From a virus: a stretch of 64,000 bases of DNA. This document shows, one piece after another, positions 49,551-57,492 of the stretch. Location: IMG/VR virus record IMGVR_UViG_3300025151_006410, positions 1 to 64,000 of that record. One strand, given 5' to 3'. The notes under the pieces were generated by a model, which did no database searches, was not told the DNA's origin, and saw only the letters and a program-made list of their open reading frames with translations. The position numbers and the translations under genes were made by a program. How positions within the stretch are numbered: position 1 is the first letter of the stretch; each line of letters begins with the position of its first letter.

Positions 49551-50056
49551 ATAAGTGTCAAAGCAAGTTCTGTTGTTTCGTTTACTCTTCTTGTCCAACC
49601 TTTACCGAAAGTATCAAATGTTGATAAAGATTCATAATATTTTTGACGTTCTTGTTGATAATTTTTGATCGCTTGTTCTTGGCCTACGTCTTCAATGTAA
49701 CTAGACACTGCTTTTAAAGTGTTAGGCCCAATGCCGCCGTCAGCTACAGTACCTATCATGGTTTGTAGATACTTGGCCGCTCTACCTGGTCCTGCATTAA
49801 CACCAAAGTCAAATACACACAGATCTAAGCCTCCAGGTAAATCGTCACCTTTCATTTTGTTCCAGTATCCTTTTTTGTATATTGGTGCAACATCTTCAAC
49901 TGTTAGATCTTTCATATCTTTTGTGCCACCATGTTCTTCATACACTCTTTTGGTCACGCCAAGATTAGTTTCACCACCTGGATCTTTTGGATGATTTACA
50001 TAACCACCTTCGTGATGCAGGATTGCTTCTAAGCACTTATCATAATTTTGTTGCAT
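49547..50056 (-). CDS. GH108 family lysozyme (endolysin)
   Basis: A 169-residue muramidase of the GH108 type. The catalytic Glu is in HHEGGYVNHPKDPGGETNLG (E16), with YWNKMKGDDLPGGLDLCVFD typical of the family, and a C-terminal peptidoglycan-binding-like region (GPNTLKAVSSYI). It degrades peptidoglycan at lysis; it has no signal peptide, so it needs a holin, for which candidates lie nearby. TAATG start. Confidence 0.88.
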   Translation of the reverse strand: MQQNYDKCLEAILHHEGGYVNHPKDPGGETNLGVTKRVYEEHGGTKDMKDLTVEDVAPIYKKGYWNKMKGDDLPGGLDLCVFDFGVNAGPGRAAKYLQTMIGTVADGGIGPNTLKAVSSYIEDVGQEQAIKNYQQERQKYYESLSTFDTFGKGWTRRVNETTELALTLI

Positions 50057-50772
50057 TACAGCTCCTCTGATTTAAGAATAATGTTTTTGTTTTGTTTGCC
50101 AATCTTAAACATATCATCAACTTTAACTATGTGATATAAGTTACCTAGCCAATTGTTTAAGTATTCTGCTTGTGATGAGGACGATTCATCAATTCTAAAT
50201 ATTCCATTGATTTCTTTTTGTGGAACATTTACGCCTTCGATAATAAACTTGTGTTTGTTGTATAATGTTTTCATTATCAACTCTTTGCCATTTCTTTTTA
50301 CTGTGGCTTTTGATTCTTTGAATAGTGTATTAATATCTTCATCAATTGCATCATCAGTTAAAAATGTATATTGTTCGGGTGATGTTGGAATAATGTTGTT
50401 TAGATTTTGTTCATCTAAATGATAAAAATCATCTTCTTTGTGAAATCTAAACTTCCATGGCAACATGCCAGTGACTTGTTCACAGTCTCTAACCAGCTTC
50501 ATAATGTTTTGTGGTAACTCTTCATTGCGTTCAACTTCAACAAATACATTGTATTTCTTTTGTGTATTTTTAGCTGGAGAATAATCTGCGTCTAGTATGT
50601 AATCATGTCCTGACTCAATAAATTGTACCAAGTCACTTGCAACGTCTTTATTGTCTGATTGAAATTGAATTACTGACACATCTTCGTCACGTCCTAATTT
50701 AGCCTGAAAAGCATCAATCACAACTTCAGGACTTACGTGATTAGACATTTCTAAATTTCTAATTGATTTCAT
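50056..50772 (-). CDS. Unknown late protein
   Basis: A 238-residue mostly acidic protein. The ATG at 50772 overlaps the upstream stop as ATGA; a later ATG at 50748 (MSNHVSPE) is possible. Contains YNVFVEVERNEELPQNIMKL and NGIFRIDESSSSQAEYLNNW. Conserved-looking in marine T4-like phages, to my memory, but function unknown. Confidence 0.55.
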   Translation of the reverse strand: MKSIRNLEMSNHVSPEVVIDAFQAKLGRDEDVSVIQFQSDNKDVASDLVQFIESGHDYILDADYSPAKNTQKKYNVFVEVERNEELPQNIMKLVRDCEQVTGMLPWKFRFHKEDDFYHLDEQNLNNIIPTSPEQYTFLTDDAIDEDINTLFKESKATVKRNGKELIMKTLYNKHKFIIEGVNVPQKEINGIFRIDESSSSQAEYLNNWLGNLYHIVKVDDMFKIGKQNKNIILKSEEL

Positions 50773-51245
50773 AGTTCAGATGCATCTTGTGTTGATTGGT
50801 CAACTGCCATACCAGAAACAGTCTTTGCTGGTTTTGTTTCAGCATTGAAATCTTCTATAACTGTTTTTGGTACAGTAATACGTACCAACCAAACTGGTTG
50901 TTCTTCTAGTTTTGCTTTTCTTGTTCCTGGTCTAAAGTCAGCATATGACTTTATTTTTTTTGGACTTAATCTTATGTCTTTTTTGTACTCAACTTTGGCA
51001 CCTAGATTTAGCAATCTTTTGCCAGCTTCTGGGTCAGGCATATCTGCTTGTTCCCACATAAAAGTTGCTGATACGTCATATTTGGTATCGTGCGGCCCAT
51101 CGACTATTTCGCCTTTGGACCAGTTTTTATATGCGTACATATTAACATCATCCATTACTTTTTCCATGCTGATAATAGAATTAATTATATTGTCTGAAGC
51201 ATATATTTTTTTAATGTTGCGTATAATTTCTAGGGTTTGTATCAT
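50769..51245 (-). CDS. Conserved T4-like marine phage protein
   Basis: A 158-residue protein with motifs I recognise: MYAYKNWSKGEIVDGPHDTK, ATFMWEQADMPDPEAGKRLL, YKKDIRLSPKKIKSYADFR and KLEEQPVWLVRITVP. Function unknown, probably virion morphogenesis. First gene of the minus-strand block, behind a GATAAATA late promoter. Confidence 0.65.
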   Translation of the reverse strand: MIQTLEIIRNIKKIYASDNIINSIISMEKVMDDVNMYAYKNWSKGEIVDGPHDTKYDVSATFMWEQADMPDPEAGKRLLNLGAKVEYKKDIRLSPKKIKSYADFRPGTRKAKLEEQPVWLVRITVPKTVIEDFNAETKPAKTVSGMAVDQSTQDASEL

Positions 51246-51252
51246 AGTAAAT

Positions 51253-51260
51253 TATTTATC
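51253..51260 (-). promoter_or_regulatory. Late promoter GATAAATA
   Basis: Minus strand GATAAATA, 7 nt before the ATG at 51245. Confidence 0.6.
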
Positions 51261-51266
51261 GATCTG

Positions 51267-51287
51267 CTGTTTGCCAACAGTTTTTTT
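51267..51287 (+). terminator. Rho-independent terminator-like hairpin (+ strand)
   Basis: CTGTT/AACAG stem (51267-51271 with 51276-51280), four-base loop, then seven T. It points into the divergent gap before phoH, where no upstream + strand gene is known. It could stop antisense transcription entering from the left. A separate inverted repeat TATGCG-TT-CGCATA (51334-51347) lies closer to phoH. No strong promoter is clear in the rest of the 142-base gap. Confidence 0.5.
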
Positions 51288-51387
51288 ATTATAACATCAC
51301 TTATATTTGATTTGTACATTTTAAATATTTTTATATGCGTTCGCATAAAAACAACAAAATCAATTACAACATTAGATCGGAGGCGTT

Positions 51388-52077
51388 ATGAGTCGGAAAA
51401 AAACCGTACTATCTTTTCAAGAATTACAAAATGAATATTCACGTTATGAGGTTAAACCAAGGTCTATCAATCAGCAAGCATATTGGAATATGCTTAGAGA
51501 TGATCAAACATCAATTGTTATTGCACATGGCCCAGCTGGAAGTGGCAAAACACTACTGGCCACCCAGTATGGCATTGATCTAATGAAACTACAAAGGATT
51601 GAAAAAATTGTTATTACACGCCCTGTGGTAGGTGCAGACGAGGACATAGGGTTTTTACCTGGTAATGTCAACAGGAAAATGGAACCATGGACTAGGCCAC
51701 TAATAGATATATTCCACAAAAACTATACCATAAACAGAGTACAAAAAATGATCAGAGATGAGCAAATTGAAATAGCTCCATTGGCTTTCATGCGTGGAAG
51801 GACATTTGAAAATGCTTATATTATTGCTGATGAAATGCAAAATACAACAATTAATCAGTTTAAAATGCTAGTTACACGCATAGGTGAAGGATCAAAACTT
51901 GTAATTACAGGTGATTTAGAACAAACTGATAGAGGTAGTGCAAATGGTCTAGCAGATTTCCTACAAAAACTGCACAGTGCTGATTCAAAATATATTAACA
52001 GTGTTCGGCTACAAGCACATGATATTCAACGACATCAAGCAGTTAGTGAAGCTTTATCCCTATACAAAGCCAGTTAG
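51388..52077 (+). CDS. phoH: PhoH-like ATPase
   Basis: A 229-residue PhoH P-loop ATPase. Walker A is HGPAGSGKT (47-55), Walker B IIADEMQN, with VITRPVVGADEDIGFLPG and VITGDLEQTD typical of the family. phoH is a hallmark gene of marine phages; its role in infection is unclear. Strong GGAGG ribosome-binding site. First gene of the three-gene + strand island. Confidence 0.93.
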   Translation: MSRKKTVLSFQELQNEYSRYEVKPRSINQQAYWNMLRDDQTSIVIAHGPAGSGKTLLATQYGIDLMKLQRIEKIVITRPVVGADEDIGFLPGNVNRKMEPWTRPLIDIFHKNYTINRVQKMIRDEQIEIAPLAFMRGRTFENAYIIADEMQNTTINQFKMLVTRIGEGSKLVITGDLEQTDRGSANGLADFLQKLHSADSKYINSVRLQAHDIQRHQAVSEALSLYKAS

Positions 52078-52081
52078 GAGC

Positions 52082-52089
52082 GTTAAATA
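52082..52089 (+). promoter_or_regulatory. Late-type promoter GTTAAATA (candidate)
   Basis: GTTAAATA, 6 nt before the ATG at 52096 and just after the phoH stop; same layout as the minus-strand late promoters. The first bases differ from the T4 consensus. Confidence 0.4.
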
Positions 52090-52095
52090 TATACA

Positions 52096-53217
52096 ATGCT
52101 GAATATACCATATAATGTTTGGAACAAGTGGGACCCAATAAAAGAAGTAATTGTTGGGTCCTGCGTGAATGAGAATTTTTTTGCTCATATCAAAAATAAC
52201 GAGATAAAAGAAAAACTGACCAAACTTCTTGTTGAAACACAAGAAGATCTTGATAACTTTGCTGATGTGTTGAGCAAACACGGAGCAAAAGTGCATAGGC
52301 CATATGTGGATCCCAACGTTAGGATGGACCCAGACAAAAAACAAAAAAGATTACAAATGATTACTACACAACCTCGAGATGACATCGGCGTGCTAGGCAA
52401 CAACCTATTCTTTTCTAATTCAGTAGGGGGAGAGGCTGTACCACCGGCTGTTGAGTTGTACAAGAAAACTTTAGGAAAAGATAACGTTGTGGAAGATCTC
52501 AAAGAACCATGGATTCAATTGCTAAGGAAAAGGATTTCATGTACTTTACCAAACTGGACTTTAGTAGGAAAAGATCTTTTCATTGATGAAGTCACAGAAG
52601 GAAAAAACCCACTACATGGGTTTTCGGAAATTAGAAAAGGGGCCAATCGCACCATGTTGTGGAAATTACGAGATAACATAGCTGAATGGATACCTAACAC
52701 AGAAGTGCATTGGATCAAAATTGGTGGGCACAATGATGCATGTTTCCATACTTGTAAGCCAGGAGTAATTGTTTCATTGTTTGATATACAAAATTACAGC
52801 GAAACATTTCCTAAATGGGACGTGTTACCTATTGCTAAGGAACACAAATGGTGGGATACATTAAATCCGTTTATGGAAGCTAAAAGACTCACACAAGGAA
52901 AATACTGGATACCAGGAGAAGAGAAAAACGAGCCATTGTTACAATTTATTAATTCATGGTTAGATGAATGGGTAGGATATGCTGAAGAAACTGTATTTGA
53001 TGTTAATATGTTTATGATAAATGAATCAACTGCGTGTGTATCTAATTATAATAAAGATGTATTTGACTTTTTTAAGAAACATAAAATAGAGCCTATCATA
53101 GTTCCTTTGAGGCACAGATTTTTCTGGGATGGCGGCCTGCATTGCTGTTCAACTGACTTGGTGCGTGAAGGGGATCAACAAAGTTACATACAAGTAAAGT
53201 TACGTACAAGTTGGTGA
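52096..53217 (+). CDS. Amidinotransferase-family protein
   Basis: A 373-residue protein of the amidinotransferase/StrB-like guanidino-group-modifying superfamily. N-terminal NVWNKWDPIKEVIVGSC is typical of the five-bladed propeller start. The active site has GGHNDACFHTCKPG (Asp/His) and the C-terminal catalytic GGLHCCSTDL (His-Cys). The family moves amidino groups from arginine to amines. Why a phage carries it is unknown. The following gene starts right at its stop. Confidence 0.82.
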   Translation: MLNIPYNVWNKWDPIKEVIVGSCVNENFFAHIKNNEIKEKLTKLLVETQEDLDNFADVLSKHGAKVHRPYVDPNVRMDPDKKQKRLQMITTQPRDDIGVLGNNLFFSNSVGGEAVPPAVELYKKTLGKDNVVEDLKEPWIQLLRKRISCTLPNWTLVGKDLFIDEVTEGKNPLHGFSEIRKGANRTMLWKLRDNIAEWIPNTEVHWIKIGGHNDACFHTCKPGVIVSLFDIQNYSETFPKWDVLPIAKEHKWWDTLNPFMEAKRLTQGKYWIPGEEKNEPLLQFINSWLDEWVGYAEETVFDVNMFMINESTACVSNYNKDVFDFFKKHKIEPIIVPLRHRFFWDGGLHCCSTDLVREGDQQSYIQVKLRTSW

Positions 53218-53757
53218 GTGATGTTAGCGTTTGCTATAGACAACTTCTTACCGGAAAAAGTCTTTAGTAGTATATCTACTAGAGTTACTAAACAACCACA
53301 GTATAAAACCAATCAACAAACACATGATAAAGATAAATCGAAGTGGGTCGACGATTTTACCACCTCAATACTTGATCAGATGAAAGAAAATTTTATTAAT
53401 AGAAATATATGGTTAAAAGATTGGAATCAAAAGTTTTATAAAAATTGTTATCAAGTTGCCCGTGCTTACACACCTGATATGCCATTTCCAAGTCCTCATT
53501 TAGATCCCGGAGGTTTTGTTTACTATATCCATCCTGCCTGGGAAGCAGAATGGGGCGGCCGTTTTTACATTGAAGAAATTGAACAGTTTATAGATCCATT
53601 ACCTAATAGACTTATTTGGGTAAATCCTCCAACTCCTCATTGTGTGGAGCCATTAACATACAAAGCACCTAACAATAGAATGTGTATAGTTGGCCAACCA
53701 ACAGGAACCATGCTACCAAGTCATATTCAAAATCAAAAACAATTACAAGTCTATTAA
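53218..53757 (+). CDS. 2OG-Fe(II) oxygenase-like protein
   Basis: A 179-residue protein with a 2-oxoglutarate dioxygenase plan: SPHLDPGGFVYYIHPAW (HxD iron motif), WGGRFYIEE and NRLIWVNPPTPHCVEPL (distal His), then RMCIVG near the C-terminus (possible 2OG-binding Arg). Start is GTG at 53218 or, more likely, ATG at 53221. Common in marine T4-like phages, usually of unknown target. Its end overlaps the convergent gene 44 by 4 bp. Confidence 0.8.
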   Translation: MMLAFAIDNFLPEKVFSSISTRVTKQPQYKTNQQTHDKDKSKWVDDFTTSILDQMKENFINRNIWLKDWNQKFYKNCYQVARAYTPDMPFPSPHLDPGGFVYYIHPAWEAEWGGRFYIEEIEQFIDPLPNRLIWVNPPTPHCVEPLTYKAPNNRMCIVGQPTGTMLPSHIQNQKQLQVY

Positions 53758-54683
53758 TTTTTATTACTGATTCTAGCTAGTTTTATAAGTGTAGCAGACA
53801 AATTTATTTCTGCTTCTGCAACAAAAGAATGATCCACTAATCCTTGTTTGATAGCAAGTATGGCGTCGTCTTGTTGATCTTCAGTGTTGCCAAATATTTC
53901 AATGTTATCATACATCCATTTGTATATGTCTTCCATCTCTTCTGGGCGTGCTTGTGAACATAATAATTTTCTTGCTTCTGTGATACGACCTGCTTTGAAT
54001 AATTCTACCATTTCTATTTTGTAATCACTTTCGCCAGTGTCTGCTGTGTTTGGTTGCTGAAGTTTGCCTTCCGCGGAATTCATTTGCACTGTGTTGATAC
54101 ATTTTCTAAGATCAGGATAAGTTGCTTTAACGTAAGTGTCTAGCGTATCCAAATCCATTTCGACATTTTCTTCTACAAGTATAGTTGCCACTCGAGCAGT
54201 GAATTCTGTTTTGTCTATTTTTTCAATGTGGAATCCTTGACATCTTGAATGCAATGCAGGTATGACTCTATTGGGATAATTGCAAGTTAAAATAAATCTT
54301 GCTGATTGGTGATACATTTCCATTACGCCACGCAATGCGGCCTGTCCATTTGGAGTAATGTAGTCAGCCTCATCTAACAATACAACTTTGAAATCGCCGA
54401 ATGGCATTGTTTGTACAAAGTTTGTAATTTTATCTCGAATTGTATCTACACTGTTTTCTCGCGAAGCATTTATTTCAAGCACATCAGAACCTTCTACATC
54501 AAGTTGATGTAGCAAAATTTTTGCTAGTGTAGTTTTGCCTACACCAGGAGCACCAGAAAATAGTAGATGTGGAATAGTTTTGTTTTTTATCCAACCTTCA
54601 ACTTGTGCTTTTTGATTGTCATCACGAAACACATATCCTTCTAGTGTGTTTGGTCTATATTTCTCAACCCAAAGTGTCTTCAT
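53754..54683 (-). CDS. 44: Clamp-loader ATPase (gp44-like)
   Basis: A 309-residue RFC-small-subunit-like AAA+ ATPase. Walker A is GAPGVGKT (44-51), Walker B VLLDEADY (101-108), sensor 1 LTCNYP and the SRC trans-acting arginine motif in HSRCQG (146-150). It loads gp45 onto DNA. T4 gp44 is 319 residues. It is far from gp45 here (30 kb), and no gp62-like partner is visible in the window. Confidence 0.93.
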   Translation of the reverse strand: MKTLWVEKYRPNTLEGYVFRDDNQKAQVEGWIKNKTIPHLLFSGAPGVGKTTLAKILLHQLDVEGSDVLEINASRENSVDTIRDKITNFVQTMPFGDFKVVLLDEADYITPNGQAALRGVMEMYHQSARFILTCNYPNRVIPALHSRCQGFHIEKIDKTEFTARVATILVEENVEMDLDTLDTYVKATYPDLRKCINTVQMNSAEGKLQQPNTADTGESDYKIEMVELFKAGRITEARKLLCSQARPEEMEDIYKWMYDNIEIFGNTEDQQDDAILAIKQGLVDHSFVAEAEINLSATLIKLARISNKN

Positions 54684-55059
54684 CTAGCACCTCTTCTGTA
54701 AGATTATGTTCACGATCTAAATACTTCCATTCTATTTTAACAGGATCAAAAGACTTTTTCAACTTGTTAAACACAATTTTTGGATCAAATGGTCCGCAAG
54801 TGTAAACGTCTAATTGCATTAGTCCAGGATCTGCTTCGTCCCAAACATGCATCGAAATATGACTAGTTTCAATGATTGTCACACAAGTTAAGCCTTTGTT
54901 ACCAGGTTGGTCTATGTAAGCACTAATAGGTCCTTTGCATATGACCATGCCAATTTCATCAACTAGCTCACGCATCCAATTTTCTACAACCTTTGGCTCA
55001 GTAGGTGTGATTTTAGTTTCTGCTCGTATGATTAAATGTTTGTGTATAGGTTTGTGCAT
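54664..55059 (-). CDS. speD: S-adenosylmethionine decarboxylase-like (SpeD)
   Basis: A 131-residue bacterial-type SpeD proenzyme. The self-cleavage region is IIETSHISMHVWDE: serine at about 66 with His67 but Thr in place of the usual Glu before it. The proton-donor Cys is in YTCGPFDP (C88). The family makes decarboxylated SAM for spermidine synthesis after pyruvoyl formation. A promoter ends six bases before the ATG. Marine T4-like phages often carry speD. Confidence 0.85.
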   Translation of the reverse strand: MHKPIHKHLIIRAETKITPTEPKVVENWMRELVDEIGMVICKGPISAYIDQPGNKGLTCVTIIETSHISMHVWDEADPGLMQLDVYTCGPFDPKIVFNKLKKSFDPVKIEWKYLDREHNLTEEVLDEDTLG

Positions 55060-55065
55060 ATGTTG

Positions 55066-55094
55066 ATTATAAATTAAATATGCGAATTATTCAA
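55066..55094 (-). promoter_or_regulatory. Sigma70-like promoter TTGAAT-17-TATAAT for speD-44
   Basis: Minus strand TTGAAT (55089-55094), 17 bp, TATAAT (55066-55071), six nt before the ATG at 55059; predicted start of transcription falls on the ATG. Confidence 0.7.
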
Positions 55095-55857
55095 CCATTA
55101 ATTTAGAAATAATAAATGGTTTCACAAATTCATTATAAAAAATTTTAGACCCTTTATAATTTAGATGCCAGTCGTTTGTGAAAAGTTGTGTGACTACATA
55201 TTTTTTACCAAATTTGTTGAACAACCAATTGAATCCTGTCTGATTGATTCCGAGATTGTTAGCATTAGTGTCTTGATTGAACATTGTAAAATAATTGAAA
55301 TGTTTAAAGAATTTTCCATACAGTGATTCCAGTGTGTTTATAAAAACTTCGCTGTAATGATCCGGAAGATTGTTTTGTGGGAAAATTGTTTGTGTAGCTA
55401 GTTTAAAAAAATCACCATTACGAGCAAATTTTCTCTGCAGTTTTGGATCACCAATTTTTGGAAACCAGTGTTCTGGTTGTAATGTCGCATGATTTGTTAT
55501 TAATTTATGTTCAGTCAAATTATCTTTTGGATGTTTGGTCTCCCAGATTTGATTGTGTGTGTTTGCATCAACAACTATTTTATTTTTTCTTGTTGGTAGG
55601 ATCCATCTTGTGTGTGTGGTGAGTTGAACAATACATGCATCATAATCTTTTTGAATAATATTTTTCAAACACATATCAAAATATAAAGAACCTTGGGAGG
55701 ATCTTGCATAACAATCAAAATGTATGTTTGGATTATCCTCAGATGCATGCCAAAGCCAACTATAATAACTGTTAGGAGTGCGAGCTGGGGGTAGTAAATT
55801 TGGATCTGTTAAGTTTAGGTCAGTATGACTGCACCCTACTACTGCAATTTTCATCAC
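55087..55857 (-). CDS. SGNH-like protein
   Basis: A 256-residue protein with GCSHTDLNL (nucleophile-like Ser), ARSSQGSLYFD (Gly/block II), VQLTTHTRWI (block III-like, Asn not clear) and DWHLNYKGSKIFYNEF (Asp/His). Third SGNH-like protein in the window. Whether it is active is unclear. ATGA overlap with the next upstream gene. Confidence 0.55.
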   Translation of the reverse strand: MMKIAVVGCSHTDLNLTDPNLLPPARTPNSYYSWLWHASEDNPNIHFDCYARSSQGSLYFDMCLKNIIQKDYDACIVQLTTHTRWILPTRKNKIVVDANTHNQIWETKHPKDNLTEHKLITNHATLQPEHWFPKIGDPKLQRKFARNGDFFKLATQTIFPQNNLPDHYSEVFINTLESLYGKFFKHFNYFTMFNQDTNANNLGINQTGFNWLFNKFGKKYVVTQLFTNDWHLNYKGSKIFYNEFVKPFIISKLMVE

Positions 55858-56093
55858 TTGATAATATTGACTTCAGACTCAGTTTCAATAACTACTCTTG
55901 CTCCACATGACAGTATAGGTTTGTCATTACCGCCATACATCACTCGTGAAGGGCCTGCTATTTCTACTTCGTGACAGTATGTATTTTTTGAACCTTGTTT
56001 AACTGTAATTACAGGTTCGTCAGTGCCATGCTTTTTGTTTGCACGAATTTTATGTTGATTAACATGAATAAATGTTTTTTTAGTTCGTGGCAT
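55854..56093 (-). CDS. Conserved small phage protein (near co-chaperonin)
   Basis: A 79-residue protein, MPRTKKTFIHVNQHKIRANK, with VKQGSKNTYCHEVEIAGPSR and LSCGARVVIETE. I recognise this family from marine T4-like phages beside the GroES-like gene. Beta-rich; function unknown. Overlaps the co-chaperonin gene by 14 bp. Confidence 0.66.
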   Translation of the reverse strand: MPRTKKTFIHVNQHKIRANKKHGTDEPVITVKQGSKNTYCHEVEIAGPSRVMYGGNDKPILSCGARVVIETESEVNIIK

Positions 56094-56523
56094 TCATTGT
56101 GGTGTTATTATGATAACTTGCAGGTTTTTGATAGGTTGCATTTGGCTCATCATCTGAAACCATAAGAATATCTTTTTCATCAACCATCCTTAAATCTAAA
56201 ATGTTTCCATCTCCTTGATCTAGTGTAACACCTCTGGTCCATCTGCCATGTGCAATTAAAATCCATTGTCCTATCTGCACATCTTCTTGTAGATTACCAA
56301 CTGCAAAAACTTTTGCCCAACGTGGATGCACACCGGTCGCTTTACCATCATCATCCATAATAATAAGTCCAGCGTCTGTGCGAGACTCACCAAAATGCAT
56401 ATTGCTTACCAATACTCTTTTTTTGAGTGGCTTAATAGTTCCTTGCACTATATGAGTACTTGCAATTTTGTTAGGCATTTTATTATTAGGAAAGCTATAA
56501 GTTCCGGGTTGTGCTTTTGGCAT
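56080..56523 (-). CDS. GroES/gp31-like co-chaperonin
   Basis: A 147-residue protein with a GroES-type beta-barrel: IKPLKKRVLVSNMHFGESRT (GroES-like start and mobile loop) then ATGVHPRWAKVFAVGNLQED and QWILIAHGRWTRGV. In T4 the analogue gp31 replaces host GroES to fold the major capsid protein. The mobile-loop region and the conserved WTRGV point to this family. Longer than GroES by N- and C-terminal extensions. Confidence 0.78.
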   Translation of the reverse strand: MPKAQPGTYSFPNNKMPNKIASTHIVQGTIKPLKKRVLVSNMHFGESRTDAGLIIMDDDGKATGVHPRWAKVFAVGNLQEDVQIGQWILIAHGRWTRGVTLDQGDGNILDLRMVDEKDILMVSDDEPNATYQKPASYHNNTTMNATN

Positions 56524-56541
56524 TGTCTACTCCTTTTTCAA

Positions 56542-56721
56542 TTATTTTTCGTCACGTTTTTTAATAATTTTGCCACCTTCACCTAGTGTGTCACCTCTTG
56601 CGTTGCGTTTAGTATTTCCAACGGCTATGGTTTTTTCATGCTTGGTTCTTAGTGCTTCAAAATCAACTGGTTTGCCCTGCATAGAGTAATGCACTTTTTT
56701 AGTGTTCATTTTTCTTGGCAT
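56542..56721 (-). CDS. 59-residue conserved basic protein
   Basis: A short ORF, MPRKMNTKKVHYSMQGKPV, with the conserved-looking NTKRNARGDTLGEGGKII that I recall from marine T4-like phages. TAATG overlap at its start fixes the frame. Function unknown. Confidence 0.62.
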   Translation of the reverse strand: MPRKMNTKKVHYSMQGKPVDFEALRTKHEKTIAVGNTKRNARGDTLGEGGKIIKKRDEK

Positions 56722-56930
56722 TATTCATTCTCCTTAAAATATTTGTTAATGATCTCAAGCTGGTCTTCATATTTTGCTATGTGATCAATTTCTTTTTCTA
56801 ATGTTTCAACAATGTCTGAATGTTCTCCAATACCAATAGTGCTGTTCATATAGACGTCAACATTAGTTTTATGTTTTGCTATTTGTCCTTTTGCATGGCT
56901 AATTAAAGCTTCTAGTAGTTGTTTCTTCAT
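56721..56930 (-). CDS. Small helical phage protein
   Basis: A 69-residue helical protein (LLEALISHAKGQIAKHKTNV; IVETLEKEIDHIAKYEDQLE). Conserved-looking across marine T4-like phages; no function. ATGA overlap upstream, TAATG downstream. Confidence 0.6.
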   Translation of the reverse strand: MKKQLLEALISHAKGQIAKHKTNVDVYMNSTIGIGEHSDIVETLEKEIDHIAKYEDQLEIINKYFKENE

Positions 56931-57457
56931 CTTAAAAACTCCTTGTAGTTTAGCTTATATTTAACTGGGTCAATATGGTGGACACCTATCAAATAGAGAA
57001 CAAGGCTAGATACAGAAGAACCTCTACCAACCCCTGTAACAATATCTTTTTGCTCAATTTGATCCATTAGATAGCACATGAATCGTAGCACATCAATCAT
57101 ATTTCTTTGTTTAAACTCATTATATTCTTTGTTTAGTATTTGAACATAATCAAATGATATTAAATTTTTTTGTTCTAATTTTTTACAACAAAAATCAAGA
57201 ACATCTAAGTTCTTATATGTGTCTGGCATATGCCAATCAGATGATAAAAGTTTGTGATATTCAACAGGATCAATATCTGGCTTGTTTGGTTTTACTAAAG
57301 GATCAATTTCAAACTGTGTACAGTTTTTGTTGTGTAGTTTATATTCATGATCATCTTCTAAAAACAAAGACTTTGTTTTAAAGTTTTCGTCACTATAAAA
57401 TTTATCTGTTATTTCTTTAGTGTTCAAATACACTTGCCCATATTCATCAACTATCAT
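56927..57457 (-). CDS. DNA polymerase III alpha-like fragment protein
   Basis: A 176-residue protein whose C-terminus, DIVTGVGRGSSVSSLVLYLI followed by GVHHIDPVKYKLNYKEFLR, matches the GxGRGSxxxSLxxYxLGIxxIDPxxYxLxxERFL segment of bacterial polymerase III alpha. The catalytic acidic residues of the palm are absent, so it is not a polymerase. The N-terminal part is unlike the PHP domain. Similar fragments occur in marine T4-like phages. Possibly a host-replication or clamp interactor. Confidence 0.62.
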   Translation of the reverse strand: MIVDEYGQVYLNTKEITDKFYSDENFKTKSLFLEDDHEYKLHNKNCTQFEIDPLVKPNKPDIDPVEYHKLLSSDWHMPDTYKNLDVLDFCCKKLEQKNLISFDYVQILNKEYNEFKQRNMIDVLRFMCYLMDQIEQKDIVTGVGRGSSVSSLVLYLIGVHHIDPVKYKLNYKEFLR

Positions 57458-57463
57458 AGCACT

Positions 57464-57492
57464 ATTATAATACCTATTTGTGTTTTAGTCAA
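57464..57492 (-). promoter_or_regulatory. Sigma70-type promoter TTGACT-17-TATAAT
   Basis: Minus strand TTGACT (57487-57492), 17 bp, TATAAT (57464-57469), six nt before the ATG at 57457. Drives the polymerase III-like and co-chaperonin genes. Confidence 0.75.
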
